From assembly GCA_949128115.1 (NCBI GenBank), contig OX421963.1, forward strand, positions 91,893,602 through 91,957,601: DNA of 64,000 nucleotides, in the 5' to 3' direction. This document shows, in pieces, positions 21,305 through 32,965 of the stretch (its first letter is position 1; each line of letters opens with the position of its first letter). The notes under the pieces were generated by a model, which saw nothing but the letters and a program-made list of their open reading frames with translations, was not told the DNA's origin and did not search any database. The translations under genes were made by a program, and so were the position numbers. The DNA is from Anaspis maculata. Taxonomy: Eukaryota; Arthropoda; Insecta; Coleoptera; Scraptiidae.

Positions 21305-22938
21305 CACAGGGTGGCCCAACGAAAACAGAACAGAGAGGTTTCTTGGTCATTTCACCTATTTTTTTTTTTTTTTTTGAAAAAGCTTGGACAGGTCGACGGT
21401 CGACTCTAATATCGACGGGGACATCTGAAACAGACATTGGCGAATTTCTATCTTCAGCCCCCTCACCCCCACCCACCGCAACTTTCAAATGACATTATCC
21501 GCTTTGCGATACATCAAATCAAAGATAATCAAATACTCATTTAAAAAAAAATATTTTCCAAATTTTCAGCGTCACTCCATATTTTCCTAAAATTCCGAGT
21601 GACCGATTTGATATTCTTGACCTCTCAATTTTCTTCATTGCAGTCAACGTCATCCTGCACAGCATCGAGAAAGAAAATTTTTTATGGAAAAAGTGCCACC
21701 CAAATTCACCCCTTCTAATTAAAAAATGATACTACCTACTTACTTTGCGATACATCAAATTGAAGGGAATTTAATTTTCTTCCCGAAGAAAATATTTTCA
21801 AAATTTTGAAAAACCCCTCTTTCCCTCCTCAAATAGTTTGAATGTTTAATTAATTGGGGGGTGGGGTTGAAAATTTTCGAAACATTAATGTTATGATAAT
21901 ATTCATTTCCCATTTCAGCAACAGCAGAAAAAAATTACACTCTACAAAATAACACAACCACCTACATCAACACAGCACTAGCTGTACTGGGAAAAGAGTA
22001 AGCCTCACTTGAAGTTCCTCAAGGGAACTTTGTGTGTGAATGCGATTGAATAAACAACTATTGAAAATTCAAAAAAAACAGGTACTCAAAATACAAACAG
22101 ATAAGAATAAATAAAAAAAAAATCAAGATTGAGCAAAAAAATTGAAAATGAGGTGAAAAAAGTCAAAAATCAAAAATTGGGTCAAAATCGATCGAGGTGA
22201 AACGCCTCAGAGCAGTGTGGGCAGCATTTCCTTGATGTCACCCATTAAAATCCACTCTTTCAGTTCTGTACACTTTCGCTTATGATTTTTAATATTTTTT
22301 ATTGAGTCTGGCACTTTATTGAATAGCCTAGGAGCCAGATAAACAAAACAGTTTTGGCCGACGATTTTTTGGGCTTTGGGAACAGCGATTTCATTTTTGC
22401 TTCTCAAATTATGTTCGCAAATTTTCTTAGAGACATTACATTGTTTTCAGAAGAAGAATTGAAATCCCTTCAATTCGATGTATCACAAAGTAGGTGGTAT
22501 CTTGTTGAATTTTGAAGCTGGGTGGGGGAGAGCAAGGGGGTGAATTTGGGTAGCACTTTCTCCACTGAAAATTTTCTTCTTCGATACTATCTGGGATGAC
22601 GCGGACCAACTTGAAAAAAATTGAGGAGTCAATAATATAAAGCGGGACCGTCACAGAATTTTAGGAAGAAGAGTGGTGAGATTAAATTTTTTTTTAATAT
22701 TTTTTCATAGAGAGAATTTAATTCTCTTCAATTTGATGTATCGCAAGCAGGTGGGTGGTGTCGTTAGAAATTTCGAAGTTGGGGTGGGTGGGGTTGAGGG
22801 GTCTCAAGATAGAAATTCGCCAATGTATGTTTCAGATGTCCCCCTCGATATAAAAATCAACCTGGTGAGATTTTCCCAAAAAAACGAGGTGAAATGCCCA
22901 AAAACCCCTCTGTTGTGTTTTTGTTGGGCCACCCTGTA
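21305..22938. mobile_element. Foldback element with ACAGGGTGGCCCAACGAAAA tips
   Basis: The left tip ACAGGGTGGCCCAACGAAAA (21306 on) pairs with the right tip TTTGTTGGGCCACCCTGT (ending 22937). The arms continue with complementary AAATTTCTATCTTCAGCC-like, GACATCTGAAAC and TTGCGATACATCAAAT-like blocks. The centre (about 21860-22440) holds unrelated inserts, including the LINE C-terminal remnant. A T run at 21358-21376 lies in the left arm. Confidence 0.7.
22195..22440 (-). pseudogene. C-terminal remnant of a LINE reverse transcriptase
   Basis: The minus-strand frame reads RSKNEIAVPKAQKIVGQNCF, then VYLAPRLFNKVPDSIKN, then KELKEWIL in outline. This R-x-K-x-x-x-x-VPK...G-Q-x-x-F-x-Y-x-AP-x-x-FN-x-x-P pattern is the usual tail of Jockey/CR1-type ORF2 proteins. 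Only about 70 codons survive and no RT catalytic core is nearby. It sits in the loop of the foldback at 21305-22938. Inferred from motif similarity. Confidence 0.55.
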
Positions 22939-23185
22939 TGCACCTTTATGTCCAATATATTATTACATCAAAATCATTCTCTTAGTGCTAACAAAGAGAA
23001 AACCAACTTATAGGCTTCAAAAAAATTGTTTTATTGCTCCGTTGGTGTTGAAAAGTCTTAATTTTTGGGTGTTGCTTTAGAGTCTTTTTTGAGTATTTTT
23101 GTGACCTACTAAAATATTCACATTCTTATGTGAATGGATATTCTTATGGATATTACTGTGTGTATCATTAAATGTAACAAAAAGT

Positions 23186-23455
23186 TCAAATGAATTTCAC
23201 ATTGGCCATGAAGAACAGGCTGTTGATTTCTTGATTTTTTTTCAACCTTTTCAGAATTAATTTGAATAATGTAGCTGTCACACGTAGATCGCCCCACCTC
23301 TTCTTTAATTTTTTTGAAACCATGTCAAAATACAGTTTTATATTTTTTTCCATAATATTTGGAGGAGTCTTCAAATCACATGGGTTCAATGACGTTCCAT
23401 AATTTTTCTTTAGTATCAATAATTCATCTTCCTTCGTTAGATTTGCATACCCCAA
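23186..23455 (-). pseudogene. Unrecognised Lys-rich open frame in the transposon
   Basis: 89 codons on the minus strand containing LTKEDELLILKKNYG, then DLKTPPNIMEKN, then KKLKKRWGDLR. Not recognised. The composition looks more protein-like than neighbouring frames, and a KHHCQLCNKIIG reading in another frame just upstream could join it after a frameshift. It could be a transposase remnant of the 4.5-kb element or chance. No function is proposed. Confidence 0.25.
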
Positions 23456-24019
23456 TAATTTTATTGCACAATTGACAATGGTGTTTTTGCAAAAGTTTTT
23501 TCATCAGACAAGGTAAATATTCCTAATCTATTGGGCCCGCTTTCAATAGTCCCTGTAAACCTCTAAGAAAATTTAGAAGTACCTAAATGAAAATGATATA
23601 CAATTATGTACCTACACCTATTATTAGCTGTGGCTTTAGGTACCGAATTAAATAATTCTTCCACATGAGAATGAGATTTTTGGATGGAGTTTTGATTTAG
23701 AAGTTAGTTACTTGAATGAAGGAAAATAAATGATGGTGTAGGTCAAGATCTGCATTGAATAACAATATAAATAACAGGTAGTGGTAGGAGTGGTAGTAAG
23801 GGTATGATGCGATAGTAAAGTGTAATAAAAACGCAGGAACTCTCGAATCTCACTTGTTTGGGTAGGTATCACGTTCCGCTCTGGAGGTCGGCGGTTAGAA
23901 TGTGACGCGCGGTCTCGCGCCCCGCGGAGCGACACTTCGGGACGAACGCCACCTGGCAGTGGCAACCCAGAAACACATCGCCCTGTACGCCGGTTGACCG
24001 TCTGTATTGGTAGTCTGTG

Positions 24020-24026
24020 GCGGCGT
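24020..24026 (+). repeat. Right 7-bp target-site duplication (GCGGCGT)
   Basis: Direct repeat of 19508-19514, immediately outside the right terminal inverted repeat. Confidence 0.75.
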
Positions 24027-25617
24027 TTTAAGGTCGGTCCGTCCGTCTGTTCGTTTTGTCATCGAACCCGTTCTAAATCAAAGTCGTCGCGAATTCGACT
24101 TTTTTTGTCCAAATTATTACACGTGATTGCATTCACCTTAGAATGAATGCAGGCAAAAGAAAATAGGAGAAGCACACGCCATTGAAGATTGTGACAGTTG
24201 TTATTGAATGTCGCAAAAAAATATCCAGTTTTAGAAAATAGAATGTACCCAAAGCTAGAAATGCAGAAGCTGGCTCAACCGCACGCGACCAGTCTCAGAT
24301 TCCAAGCCCATTTTTGGGAGCGAACGGATCACGCCTTGCTCTCTCTTCTTCATACAACTTAGAAGAAAAATAAAATAGAAAAGTGCAATTTTATCTCACA
24401 ACCCACAAATTACGATAATCAGACGATCTCTGGCCGAACCAAACCACATACACACAAGAGAACAGCTCGATAAACAGATTTGTGCGTCAGAGGATGTAGG
24501 TCAAGACTTGGCGCGAATGCCATCAAAGAGAAATTAGAAAAGTTTCACTCGCTCTTCGTCGCCCAGAGAAGAGAGTAAAAGATGTTTGTGTATAATGTGC
24601 AAGACCAACAGACACACACACCCGGAGCAATCGGTCCGTTCTCTTTCGACTGGCTCTCTTTATCTCTTTCTATGTCTTCCTCTCTTACTCTCCATATGCC
24701 GTATATACCATTTTGCTCTACTTCTTTTTATTTTTTTAATTGTTCCCTTCTTTCTGCTCGTCTTCGCCTCCTTTTTCCCTTTCACTTTCCATGCCGCAGA
24801 TAATATATTTTCCGGCGTGCGCTGCTCTATAAAAGCGGGCCCGGGCACTACTATGTATATTTACAATTTCATAAAAGTGTCAAGTGTCCCTCCTCCTTCT
24901 CTTCTCTTTCTTTATGTTATTCTATTATCTGGCCTTATGTCTCGCTTTGTATTTATGACGGTGCCATATTATTCTCTTTTATGTGTCATCGCCATGCTCT
25001 TCACAACACCAGCAGCTAGTACACTGCAACAATGACGGCTCGGTGGAGCAGTATGTTTTATATTATTATCATTGTTCAAATCCATTAGAGATGGGCGGTC
25101 GTGTGGCTTATCATCTTTATTTTTATGTTCGGTCTTTTACTTTCATTGTTTTGCGGTGTAGGTACTTATGTTTATGTTGATTATAACATTTACTGCTTCC
25201 ACTGTTCTGTCCATGTGTTTCGTTTTTTGTTTTGGACTTTCAGTTATCCAAACTGTCGACGTTTCGAAGAAAATTTTCCATAGGCTCCTGGATACTAGTC
25301 GGGAAAGTTTTGGGGTGACACAACCGATTTTTTAGTATTACAAATGTTTTTGAATTCTTTAGAGTTCACATGATTACTCACACCTAAACCTAACCCTATT
25401 CGTATTTCGCTTTCGCCTAGTGCCAGTGACTAGTCCAAATTTACAACGCGTAAACGTGCCTTTAGTAAAAAAAAAATAATAGCCGTGCCAACTCTGCTAG
25501 TGCTCAAGACTGGTGTGAATGACCCTTCTCCAAGCAAACCTAAGCTTAGTCACTCTCTGCGAGTTCCATTGACTAGTTCAAATTTCAAACCGATACCATC
25601 AGCTAGTACCTTGGAAC
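24027..25617. other. Pyrimidine-rich flank with a TATA motif, no gene recognised
   Basis: 24540-25290 is dominated by TCT/CTTT strings, so the long Ser/Leu/Phe-rich frames there (for example 24586-25035) are compositional. A TATAAAAG box is annotated separately. About 25265-25340 is a dispersed repeat similar to 19303-19385. No exon recognised. Confidence 0.4.
24826..24860 (+). promoter_or_regulatory. TATA-box-like core promoter candidate
   Basis: GCTCTATAAAAGCGGGCCC has a consensus TATAAAAG at 24830-24837, followed by GC-rich sequence. No initiator or downstream exon could be tied to it, so promoter activity is only suggested. Confidence 0.3.
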
Positions 25618-26540
25618 TTTTTAGAGACTAAAGCATAGTTCACACACGATAAAATCACGTGATGGTCTTGCGCCACCAGTTATTCTTCTGGCAAGTTTGG
25701 AATTCATGTGCAAGCGATGCTTTATTGGTTCACACTTCAACTACTCACATGTGGGACAAATGCCTTGGTGGTACCATTTTTATTTACTAAAGCTCAGTTT
25801 ACGCCCGATAACGGCTGATCATTTGAAAGTTGAGTGCTTCCTGTACTGGCTTCAACAGGTCGGCCATTCAAGGGTAAAGGTGAAGCTTCATTAGTTCGAA
25901 CCCCAAATAACTTGACTGAGGTGAGCTTTCCAACAACTAAAGCTCTGTTTACACAAAATTGTCGCATTATGGGGATTGGTTTCCATATGGACTTGAACGG
26001 GTCTAAAAATACAAGTGCCAACGAAGCTTTATTTCATTCAAACACACTTCAAATAACTTTGCCGGTATAAGTAAAGACCTTCCGCATTTTCACCAAAGCT
26101 TAAGAAAAACAAACACGCAAATGAATTTGTCTCGGGGACCAAAACCCGGCAGTTTTGATAAAAAGCTCTCCGATTACAACCTATTGGAGGCTCATCAGTA
26201 CGGAGGCATACAGGTCCGACGATGCAGTAGCAGTCAGAGAGGTCCGTGATGTACACTTTCGGGGAACTCGTAATATGTGAGTCTCCCGTGCGGCGCCATC
26301 TATCCAAGGCTTTCCGCGATGCCATAAACCCAAAGAATCAGGCAGGCGAGGAAGTATTACGAAATTCCACGTGGTACTTCTGCCACCGGCGCTCCTGGTG
26401 ACGGCTTGGCTTCAAGTGGAATTTCATTATATTCCCTTGTCTGCCTGATACTCGAGGTTTATGTAGAAACAAAATAGAAACAAGAGAGAAAAACTGAGAT
26501 GGATAAATGAGCCAGCTCAACGATGAAATGGTCCGATGTT

Positions 26541-26590
26541 AGGCATCGTTGCGGAATAGGCCGACGTTTAATAAACCAAAACAAAGATTC
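26541..26590 (+). repeat. SINE 3'-tail-like segment, copy 1
   Basis: AGGCATCGTTGCGGAATAGG then CCGACGTTTAATAAAC matches the 3' end of the SINE at 49143-49480 (GGCCTCGTTGCGGAAATAGG then CCAACGTTAAATAAAC). Confidence 0.6.
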
Positions 26591-26720
26591 AATAATAAGT
26601 TATTCTTGCTCATGGAGACTGATGCAGACGAGAATATCTTGTTATCTTGTTGAGAAGCTTCTTGACTAACTGTCACTGTCACCTGAATTAAATAGCAGCT
26701 GCGATCAGCAACCTGCTGAT

Positions 26721-26780
26721 CAGTGGCTCTCAAACTTTTTTCTCACGATACGGTTTTTAACCATACCGCATGTTTCAAAA
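26721..26780 (+). repeat. hAT-like terminal sequence, copy 1
   Basis: CAGTGGCTCTCAAACTTTTT resembles the CAGTGGTTCTCAAACTTTTT termini known from hAT (Charlie/Buster-type) MITEs. A matching right end was not identified. The same segment lies at 33099 in the duplicate. Confidence 0.45.
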
Positions 26781-26829
26781 GAAAATGCGTTACCAAGCCT
26801 CACGCCTGTGAGGACATATTCACTTGTTT
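26781..26829 (+). repeat. About 50-bp hairpin module, copy 3 of 5
   Basis: GAAAATGCGTTACCAAG, then CCTCACGCCTGTGAGG (perfect 5-bp stem), then ACATATTCACTTGTTT. Confidence 0.6.
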
Positions 26830-26981
26830 AGATCTTTTTGTCTTCGGTGAAGGTCCTCTAAACCATCAAGGTTGATTTTTTCGTCACACTTCAGTCATCA
26901 ACATTCCAAGAGAAAATCAATTCAAATCGACCAGAAAACAATTTTCACTTTCACTTTAATCTTACGTACCATTTACGATAT

Positions 26982-27501
26982 TGATACGTATTTCACGTAC
27001 GTGTTCGTTTATAATTGAGACGACTTGAAACACACACTGTTTATTACTGCGTACTACAATGAATACACCACAGAAATACACGCTAACAATTACTACTTGG
27101 GAATATCGCTGATTACTAGTCGCTTTTTATCCGCTTCTACCGCTTCGCATTCAATACTGAATCTGTGGGCGATAAGCACCATGGTTATTTATACCTTCGA
27201 CTAGTCTTCTCGAATGTTCCATAGGTCCTCCAGCAAATTCCACGGTGACCCGGCATATGGTTTTTAGGCGACACCCGAATAATCTGACACCTTTCACGTG
27301 CAATCCCAACATGCGGTGAAGCCGGCACCTCCGCCAAAATGGACAGATGTGTCTTATTCGCGTGTTCAAGTCGCCACGTATTTCAATCGCCAAACCATCG
27401 CGTATATTCTGGAATTGTCCAGAGCTCCGCACTTGTACACTGCGACCTAATGGAAAGAGTCTAGAAAGATCGCGTGTTCTCCAGAATCGCGGCTTGTAAC
27501 A
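26982..27501 (-). mobile_element. Solo LTR, copy 1, with ATAT target duplication
   Basis: Read on the minus strand it starts TGTTACAAGCC and ends CGTATCA (TG...CA), 520 bp. ATAT is duplicated at 26978-26981 and 27502-27505. On the minus strand a TATAAATA box (about 27185-27192) is followed some 150 bp later by AATAAA (about 27038-27043), the expected U3-R-U5 order. No internal retroviral-type genes lie beside it, so it is a solo LTR. A 4-bp duplication fits Gypsy-type elements. Confidence 0.65.
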
Positions 27502-27674
27502 ATATTTAAGATAATCTTTGAAACATCAATTAATAACGGACTTTGACCTACAAGATTTCTATTATATTGCACCCTCTATTTTTCTTTCCTCAAAAAATGA
27601 GTTTCTGTCACTCCTCGGTACCTCCACGAGGCTTGCGGATGATTCATGAGCATTTATCAGGAGCCAATTAGAAC

Positions 27675-27802
27675 TAGTGCTGGCAAAAACCGGGAAAAAT
27701 GGAAACCGGTTAGCGGTTTTGTTGAATACCGGTTCCGGTAAAACTCGGTTTTTGGTTTTTGGGGCCGGGCTTTCAAAACCGATTCGGTTGCCGGCAGCAC
27801 TA
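27675..27802 (+). repeat. CCGG module at the left edge of the array, copy 1
   Basis: From TAGTGCTGGCAAAAACCGGG to GTTGCCGGCAGCACTA, with inner GGTTCCGG/AACCGG units. Same family as 11354-11655. Confidence 0.65.
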
Positions 27803-30332
27803 CTTTGAACACAAGAAACTTCGACTTCAGATTAGAAAACTTTGACCTTCATATCAAAATGACAACTTCAAACAAGAACTGCGATTATAGACAAAAAAAG
27901 TTCGACGACTATCTCGAAGTTTCAACTTTTGAACACAAAAAACTTCGACTTTTATCTCTAAATTTCGACTTCAAACACGAGATTCAGACTTCAAACACGA
28001 GACACGGCGACTTTAATCAGGAAAAGCTTCGATTCTCATCTCGACTTCCGAATTTCAATTATACACTAAAGTCTGGATTTCATTTCAAAATTTCGACTTG
28101 AAGCGCAAAAAGCTTTGACTTTTGTCTCGAAATTTCGACTTTCAACACGGAAAACTTCGTTTTCAAAGAACGAAATTTAAACTTCAAACACAAAACGCTA
28201 CGACTTGAAAATAGAAAAGCTTCGATTTTTATCTCAACATTTTGACCACGAAATTTCGACTTTAAACACGGGAAACTTCGACTTTCATATCGACATGTCG
28301 TCTTCAAACACGGAATTTAGACATGAAACACGGAAACTGCGACTCTGAACAAGAAAAGCTCTGTTTTTTATCTCGACATTCTTACTTGAACCACGAAATT
28401 TCGATTTCAACACAAAAACTTTGATTTTTATTCCAAAATTTCGATTCCAATTGCAAGATAACAACTTCAATCTCGAAATTGTGACTTTGAATACAAATAT
28501 TTCTACTTTCATCTCGAGATTTTGACTTGTATCTCGAGATTGTGACTTGAAATGTAAAATTCAGACGCGAAACACAAAAAACTGCATTTTTGAGTGGCAA
28601 AAAACCTTCGACTTTAATCTCGGCATGCCACTTCAACCACGAAATTCCAACTTCGAAGTAAAAAAACTTGCGACTTTGAACAAGAAAAACTTCAACCTTA
28701 ACATTGCGACTTACACTAGAAATTTAGACTAAACACGAAAACTTCGACTTTATTTCAAAATGTCGACACTTCAAACACACAAGCTTTTATTCTGAATTCA
28801 ACAACGAAATTTCGACTTCAAACGCGAAAAACTGCGACTTTGAACACGAAAGGCTTCGTTTTTGAACACGTAAATATGATTCGATTGTCTCGATCTCAAA
28901 ATTTCGACTTTCAACACGAAAGACTTTGACTTTTGAGAAAACGAAATTCAGACTCAAACGCGAAAGACTGCAACTTCAAATGAGAAAAGCTACGATTCTT
29001 ATCTCGACATTCTGACTTCAATCACGAAATGTCGACTTCAAGAGCAAAAAGCTTATTGGACTTTCATTCCGAAATTTCGACTTTTAATACGGGAAACTTC
29101 AATTCTCATATTGAATGTTGACTTCAAACACGAAAACTGCGACTTTAAACAAGGAAAGCTTTGACTTTTATCTCGACATTCTGACTTGAACCGTAATATT
29201 TCGACTTCAACACAAAAATTTCGACCTCCAGTTCAAAATTTTGACTTAAACGCAAAAAGCTACGGCTCTTATCCAGATTACGACTTTTGACAAGACTATT
29301 TTCTCAAAATTGTGACTTTCAACAAGATTTTTATCCGCATATTGTGACTTGAAACGTAAAATTCATACCTTAAACACGAAAAACTGCGACTTTCATTCCG
29401 ACATTCCACCTCAACTACGAAATTGAAATATATTTCAATGAAGACATTGATTAATAATAATAATAAATGTCGACTTCAAACATGGAAAACTGTCATTTTA
29501 TTTTTTCTAAAAGAATTTCAATCTCGACATTCTGGTTTCAACTACAAATTTCGATCAAACGTGGAAACTTCGACTTTATTTCTAAATGTCGACTTGAAAC
29601 GCAAAAGGTTTCGACTTTCAACACAGAAAACTTTGACTTTGAACAAGAAATTCAGACTTCAAGCACGAAAACCGCGACTGAACAGCTTCAACTTTTATCT
29701 CGATATTCCAACTTAAATCGTCACATTTCGACTTCAACGCGTAAGTTCTGTCGTTTAGTTAAAAATTTGGACTCAAAACTCCATGCTTTGAACGCAAAAG
29801 GCTCCGGCTTTTATCTCGATCGAGATTTTGACTTGAAATGTCATTTTCAGACTTAAACACGGTAAACTGCATTTTTACACAAGTAAAACTTCGACTTTTA
29901 TCTCGACATTCCAGTTTAACTACGAAATGTCGACTCCAGACACGGAAAACTCTACAATTGTTTCAATCTCTCAATCCCAACTTCAACTACAAATTTCGAC
30001 TGAACACAAAAACTTCGACTTTTTTCAAAATGTCGACTTCAAAAAATTCCAACTACACGAAAAATTCCAGCTTCAAACACAAAATTCAGACTCCAAGCAT
30101 GGAAACTGTGACTTTGAATGGGCAAAGCTTCAACTTTTGCCTCGACATTTTGACTTAAACCATGAAATTTCAATTTCAACACCAAAATTTCGACCTCAAT
30201 CGCAAAAAATACGAGATTCAGACTTCAAACACGATAAGTGCGACTTTGAACAAATAAAACTTCGAGTTTTATCTCGACATTCTGACTTGAGCAATGAAAT
30301 TTCGACTTCAACACAAAAATTTGGCTTTGAAC
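27803..30332 (+). repeat. TTCGACTT degenerate array, copy 1
   Basis: About 2.5 kb of imperfect units near 20-22 bp alternating around AACTTCGACTTTTATCTCG, ACGAAATTTCGACTTCAA and CAAACACGAAAAACT, giving a higher-order period near 60 bp. The long Phe/Asn/Thr-rich frames inside are repeat translations. Its duplicate is at 34187-37050 and its inverted relatives at 11690-12000 and 16350-18490. Confidence 0.8.
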
Positions 30333-30591
30333 TGGTGTTGGCAGAAATCGGAAAAATGAAAACTGGTGTACCGGTTTTGTCGACAACCAGCTCCGGTAAA
30401 ATCGGTAATAGAAACCGGCTCCGAAAACCGACAATGGAAGCCGGCTCTGAAGACCGATATTGAAAGCCGACTGTTGATACCGACTCCGGAAGCCGGCTCG
30501 AAAAACCGGCTTTCAGTTTCTCTGGAAACCGCGGTTTTCGGAACCGGTTTTTGAAGCCGGGCTGTCAAAACCGATTCGATTGCCAGTACTA
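30333..30591 (+). repeat. CCGG module at the right edge of the array, copy 1
   Basis: From TGGTGTTGGCAGAAATCGG to GATTGCCAGTACTA. The interior consists of GAAACCGGCTCCG / GAAGCCGGCTC units. Nearly identical to 37051-37309. Confidence 0.65.
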
Positions 30592-30959
30592 ATTAGGAAT
30601 CCGTGAAGTTCATTCGGGAAATGAGACCCCGGCGATGAGTTGAATCCTCCGTGTAGAAGGCGTCCATCTTTATTCTTTGTCAATTCTTTTTCAGTTCCGA
30701 AACAGAATTGAGACACGTTATCGAGACATAACCCCGCAACTTGAAGCCCTTGATTCTAAGAATTAGAACACCTAACCGATATTTTACTTTTTTCTCATAT
30801 TCTCTAGAGGAGCTAGAGGAGCTTCAACGAGGTTTGCGGATGAGTTGAGCCCACTCAGCAGATGAGTTATGAGCCCGGTTTTCCTTGTTATCGAGATGTA
30901 AGTCCGCAATTTTATACTTTCAATCTTGAGGACATGAGACCAGACAGCTGTCAACAGGA

Positions 30960-31986
30960 ACAACTCCTCTTCAGCAACTTTGTTTCATTCACTCGGTTTC
31001 TCTTCATCTTTTCTGCTTATCCCGCTGTCTCTTTCTCTTCAATTTTCATTCTAAACTTTTCTTTACTCTTCCAAACCATTCTCTCTTCCTCTTCCCTTCG
31101 AGCAAACCATCATCTCTGCTCTTTGCTCTTTGCAACCCTTTCTTGCTTTTTCCCTTCTTCAACTAATTCTCTTTTGCTCTCTCTCTATTGCGCTTATTTT
31201 TTTCTCGCTCTTCTCATGTTACAACTCAATTTATCTTGCTTTCTTCCTCTTGCAACCTGTTGACGCTTGCTCTTTTCCTCTTGCAACCAACTCACCTTCG
31301 CTCACACCTCCAAGCAAATCATTGTCTCTTGCCGCCATCCTCTTCCTCTGTGACCTCAGCGATAGCACGCCGCATTCCACGGACGAGCATTCCGTAATAA
31401 TTCCGGTTTTGTTCCTTCGATTCCGGTGAGAAACCGAGAAAGAAAATGATTTCGAAGCGGTAGCCGAAAGACGTCATCCGGACACAACTCGACAGTTTAA
31501 TGTCTTCGGTCTTTTGAGCACAATCAGACCTGATCCGAGACGATCTTTCACCTCTTTCGCTCGCCCTCCGTTCCAGAGAGGCGGCCGACGCAATAAAAGC
31601 AACCCGTTCCGCAATTGCTCTTTGCACTGTCCCTCTGTTTCTCAACATTTCCCGTCTCTTTTCATGCTCTCGTGTTTCCTTGCTCTTTCCCCGATTTTCT
31701 CTTGCTCTTTCCTCTCATTCCTTCTTCATCTTGTCTTTTTCAACTCATTCTCTCCTCCTGCAAACGCATTTTCTGCTCTTCCTTTCTTTCTTGCAACGCG
31801 TTCACTCCTGTTTCCCCATCCCTCTTGCAGCATTGTATACGTTCCTCTTTTCGTTTCATCTTCACACATACATACGCACACGCTCCGTGCAAGTCGCCGA
31901 GTAATTTTCACAGCACGGCAGTTCCGTTTCCTTTCCAATTTTTTTTTCATGGTCTCAGCTGCTGCTGCCACCGCCGGCAAGTAGCC
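30960..31986 (+). repeat. Pyrimidine-rich tract, copy 1
   Basis: About 1 kb dominated by CTCTTGC, TTCTCTTT and CTTCCTCT strings on the plus strand. Ser/Leu/Phe-rich frames here reflect composition. Matches 37676-38684 in the duplicate. Confidence 0.6.
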
Positions 31987-32917
31987 ATCACTTTTTTTAG
32001 AGACTAAAGCATAGCTCACACGCGATAAAATCACGTGATGGTCTTGCGCCACCAAATATTCTTCTGGCAAGTTTGAAATTCATGTGCAAGCGATGCCTTA
32101 TTAGTTCACACTTCAACTACTCACATGTGGGACAAATGCCTCGGTGGTACCATTTTTAATTACTAAAGCTCAGTTTACGCCCGATAACGGCTGATTATGT
32201 CAAAATTGAGCGCTTCCAGTACTGGATTCAACAGGTCGGTCGTTCAAGGGTAAAAGTCAAGCTTTATCAGTTCGAACCCCAAATAACTTGACTGAGGTGA
32301 GCTTTCCAACAACTAAAGCTCTGTTTACACAAAATTGTCGCATTATGGGGATTGGTTTCCATACTGACTTGAACGGGTCTAAAAATTCAAGTGCCAACGA
32401 AGCTTTATTTCATTCAAACACACTTCAAATAACTTTGCCGGTACAAGTAAAGACCTTCCTCATTTTCATCAAAGCTTAGGAAAAACAAACACGCAAATGA
32501 ATTTGTCTCGGGGACCCGGCAGTATTGATAAAGAGCTCTCCGACTACCAACCTATTGGAGGCTCATCAGTACGGAGGCAGACAGGTCTGACGATCCAGTA
32601 GCAGTAGCAGTCAGAGAGGTCCGTGATGTACACTTTCGGTGAATTCGTAATATGTGAGTCTCCCGTTCGGCACCATCTACCCAAGGCTTTCCGCGATGCC
32701 ATAAACCCAAAGAATCGGGCAGGCGAGAGAGCATAACGAAATTCCACGTGGTACTTTCGCCACCGGCGCTCCTGGTGACGGCTTGACTTCAAGTGGAATT
32801 TCATTATATTCCCTTGTCTGCCTGATACTCGAGGTTTATGTAGAAACAAAATAGAAGCAAGAGAGAAAAACTGAGATAGATAAATGAGCCAGCTCAACGA
32901 TGAATTGGTCCGATGTT

Positions 32918-32965
32918 AGGCCTCGTTGCGGAAATAGGCCGACGTTTAATAAACCAAAACAAAAA
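32918..32965 (+). repeat. SINE 3'-tail-like segment, copy 2
   Basis: AGGCCTCGTTGCGGAAATAG then GCCGACGTTTAATAAAC, even closer to the SINE end at 49428 than copy 1. Confidence 0.6.

Larger units (their letters stand above)
19515..24019. mobile_element. 4.5-kb DNA transposon, 27-bp TIR, 7-bp TSD, superfamily unassigned
   Basis: The left end starts CACAGACTACCAATACAGAC and continues GGTCAAC. The reverse complement of the right end (23993-24019) is identical over all 27 bp. Both ends are flanked by direct GCGGCGT. GC-rich subterminal regions follow (GGTGCCGCGGCGTG on the left; GCGCGGTCTCGCGCCCCGCG on the right). The interior is largely nested debris: a Penelope-like RT remnant, a foldback and a LINE tail. 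No complete transposase was found; the only unexplained frame is at 23186-23455. A 7-bp TSD is unusual: hAT and P elements normally make 8 bp. Confidence 0.75.
25618..31986 (+). repeat. Tandem segmental duplication, copy 1 (about 6.4 kb)
   Basis: From TTTTTTAGAGACTAAAGCAT to GCCGGCAAGTAGCC it is collinear with 31991-38684. Order: three CTAAAGC...GTTTAC-type units, SINE-like tail, hAT-like tip, hairpin module, solo LTR, CCGG module, TTCGACTT array, CCGG module, pyrimidine-rich tract. Nucleotide similarity is very high by eye over most of the length; size differences are indels inside the tandem arrays. Confidence 0.85.

Noticed and set aside
24586..25035. 149-codon Leu/Phe/Ser-rich frame
   Set aside because: Low-complexity TCT/CTT composition; no splice or start context that favours coding.
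27803..30332. Could the short regular repeats be a CRISPR array?
   Set aside because: Units are degenerate and contiguous with no unique spacers. The host is a eukaryote with spliced genes.
29927..30463. 178-codon frame and similar Asn/Thr/Phe-rich frames in 27.8-30.5 and 34.2-37.3 kb
   Set aside because: Translations of the TTCGACTT and CCGG tandem repeats, with period-driven absence of stops.
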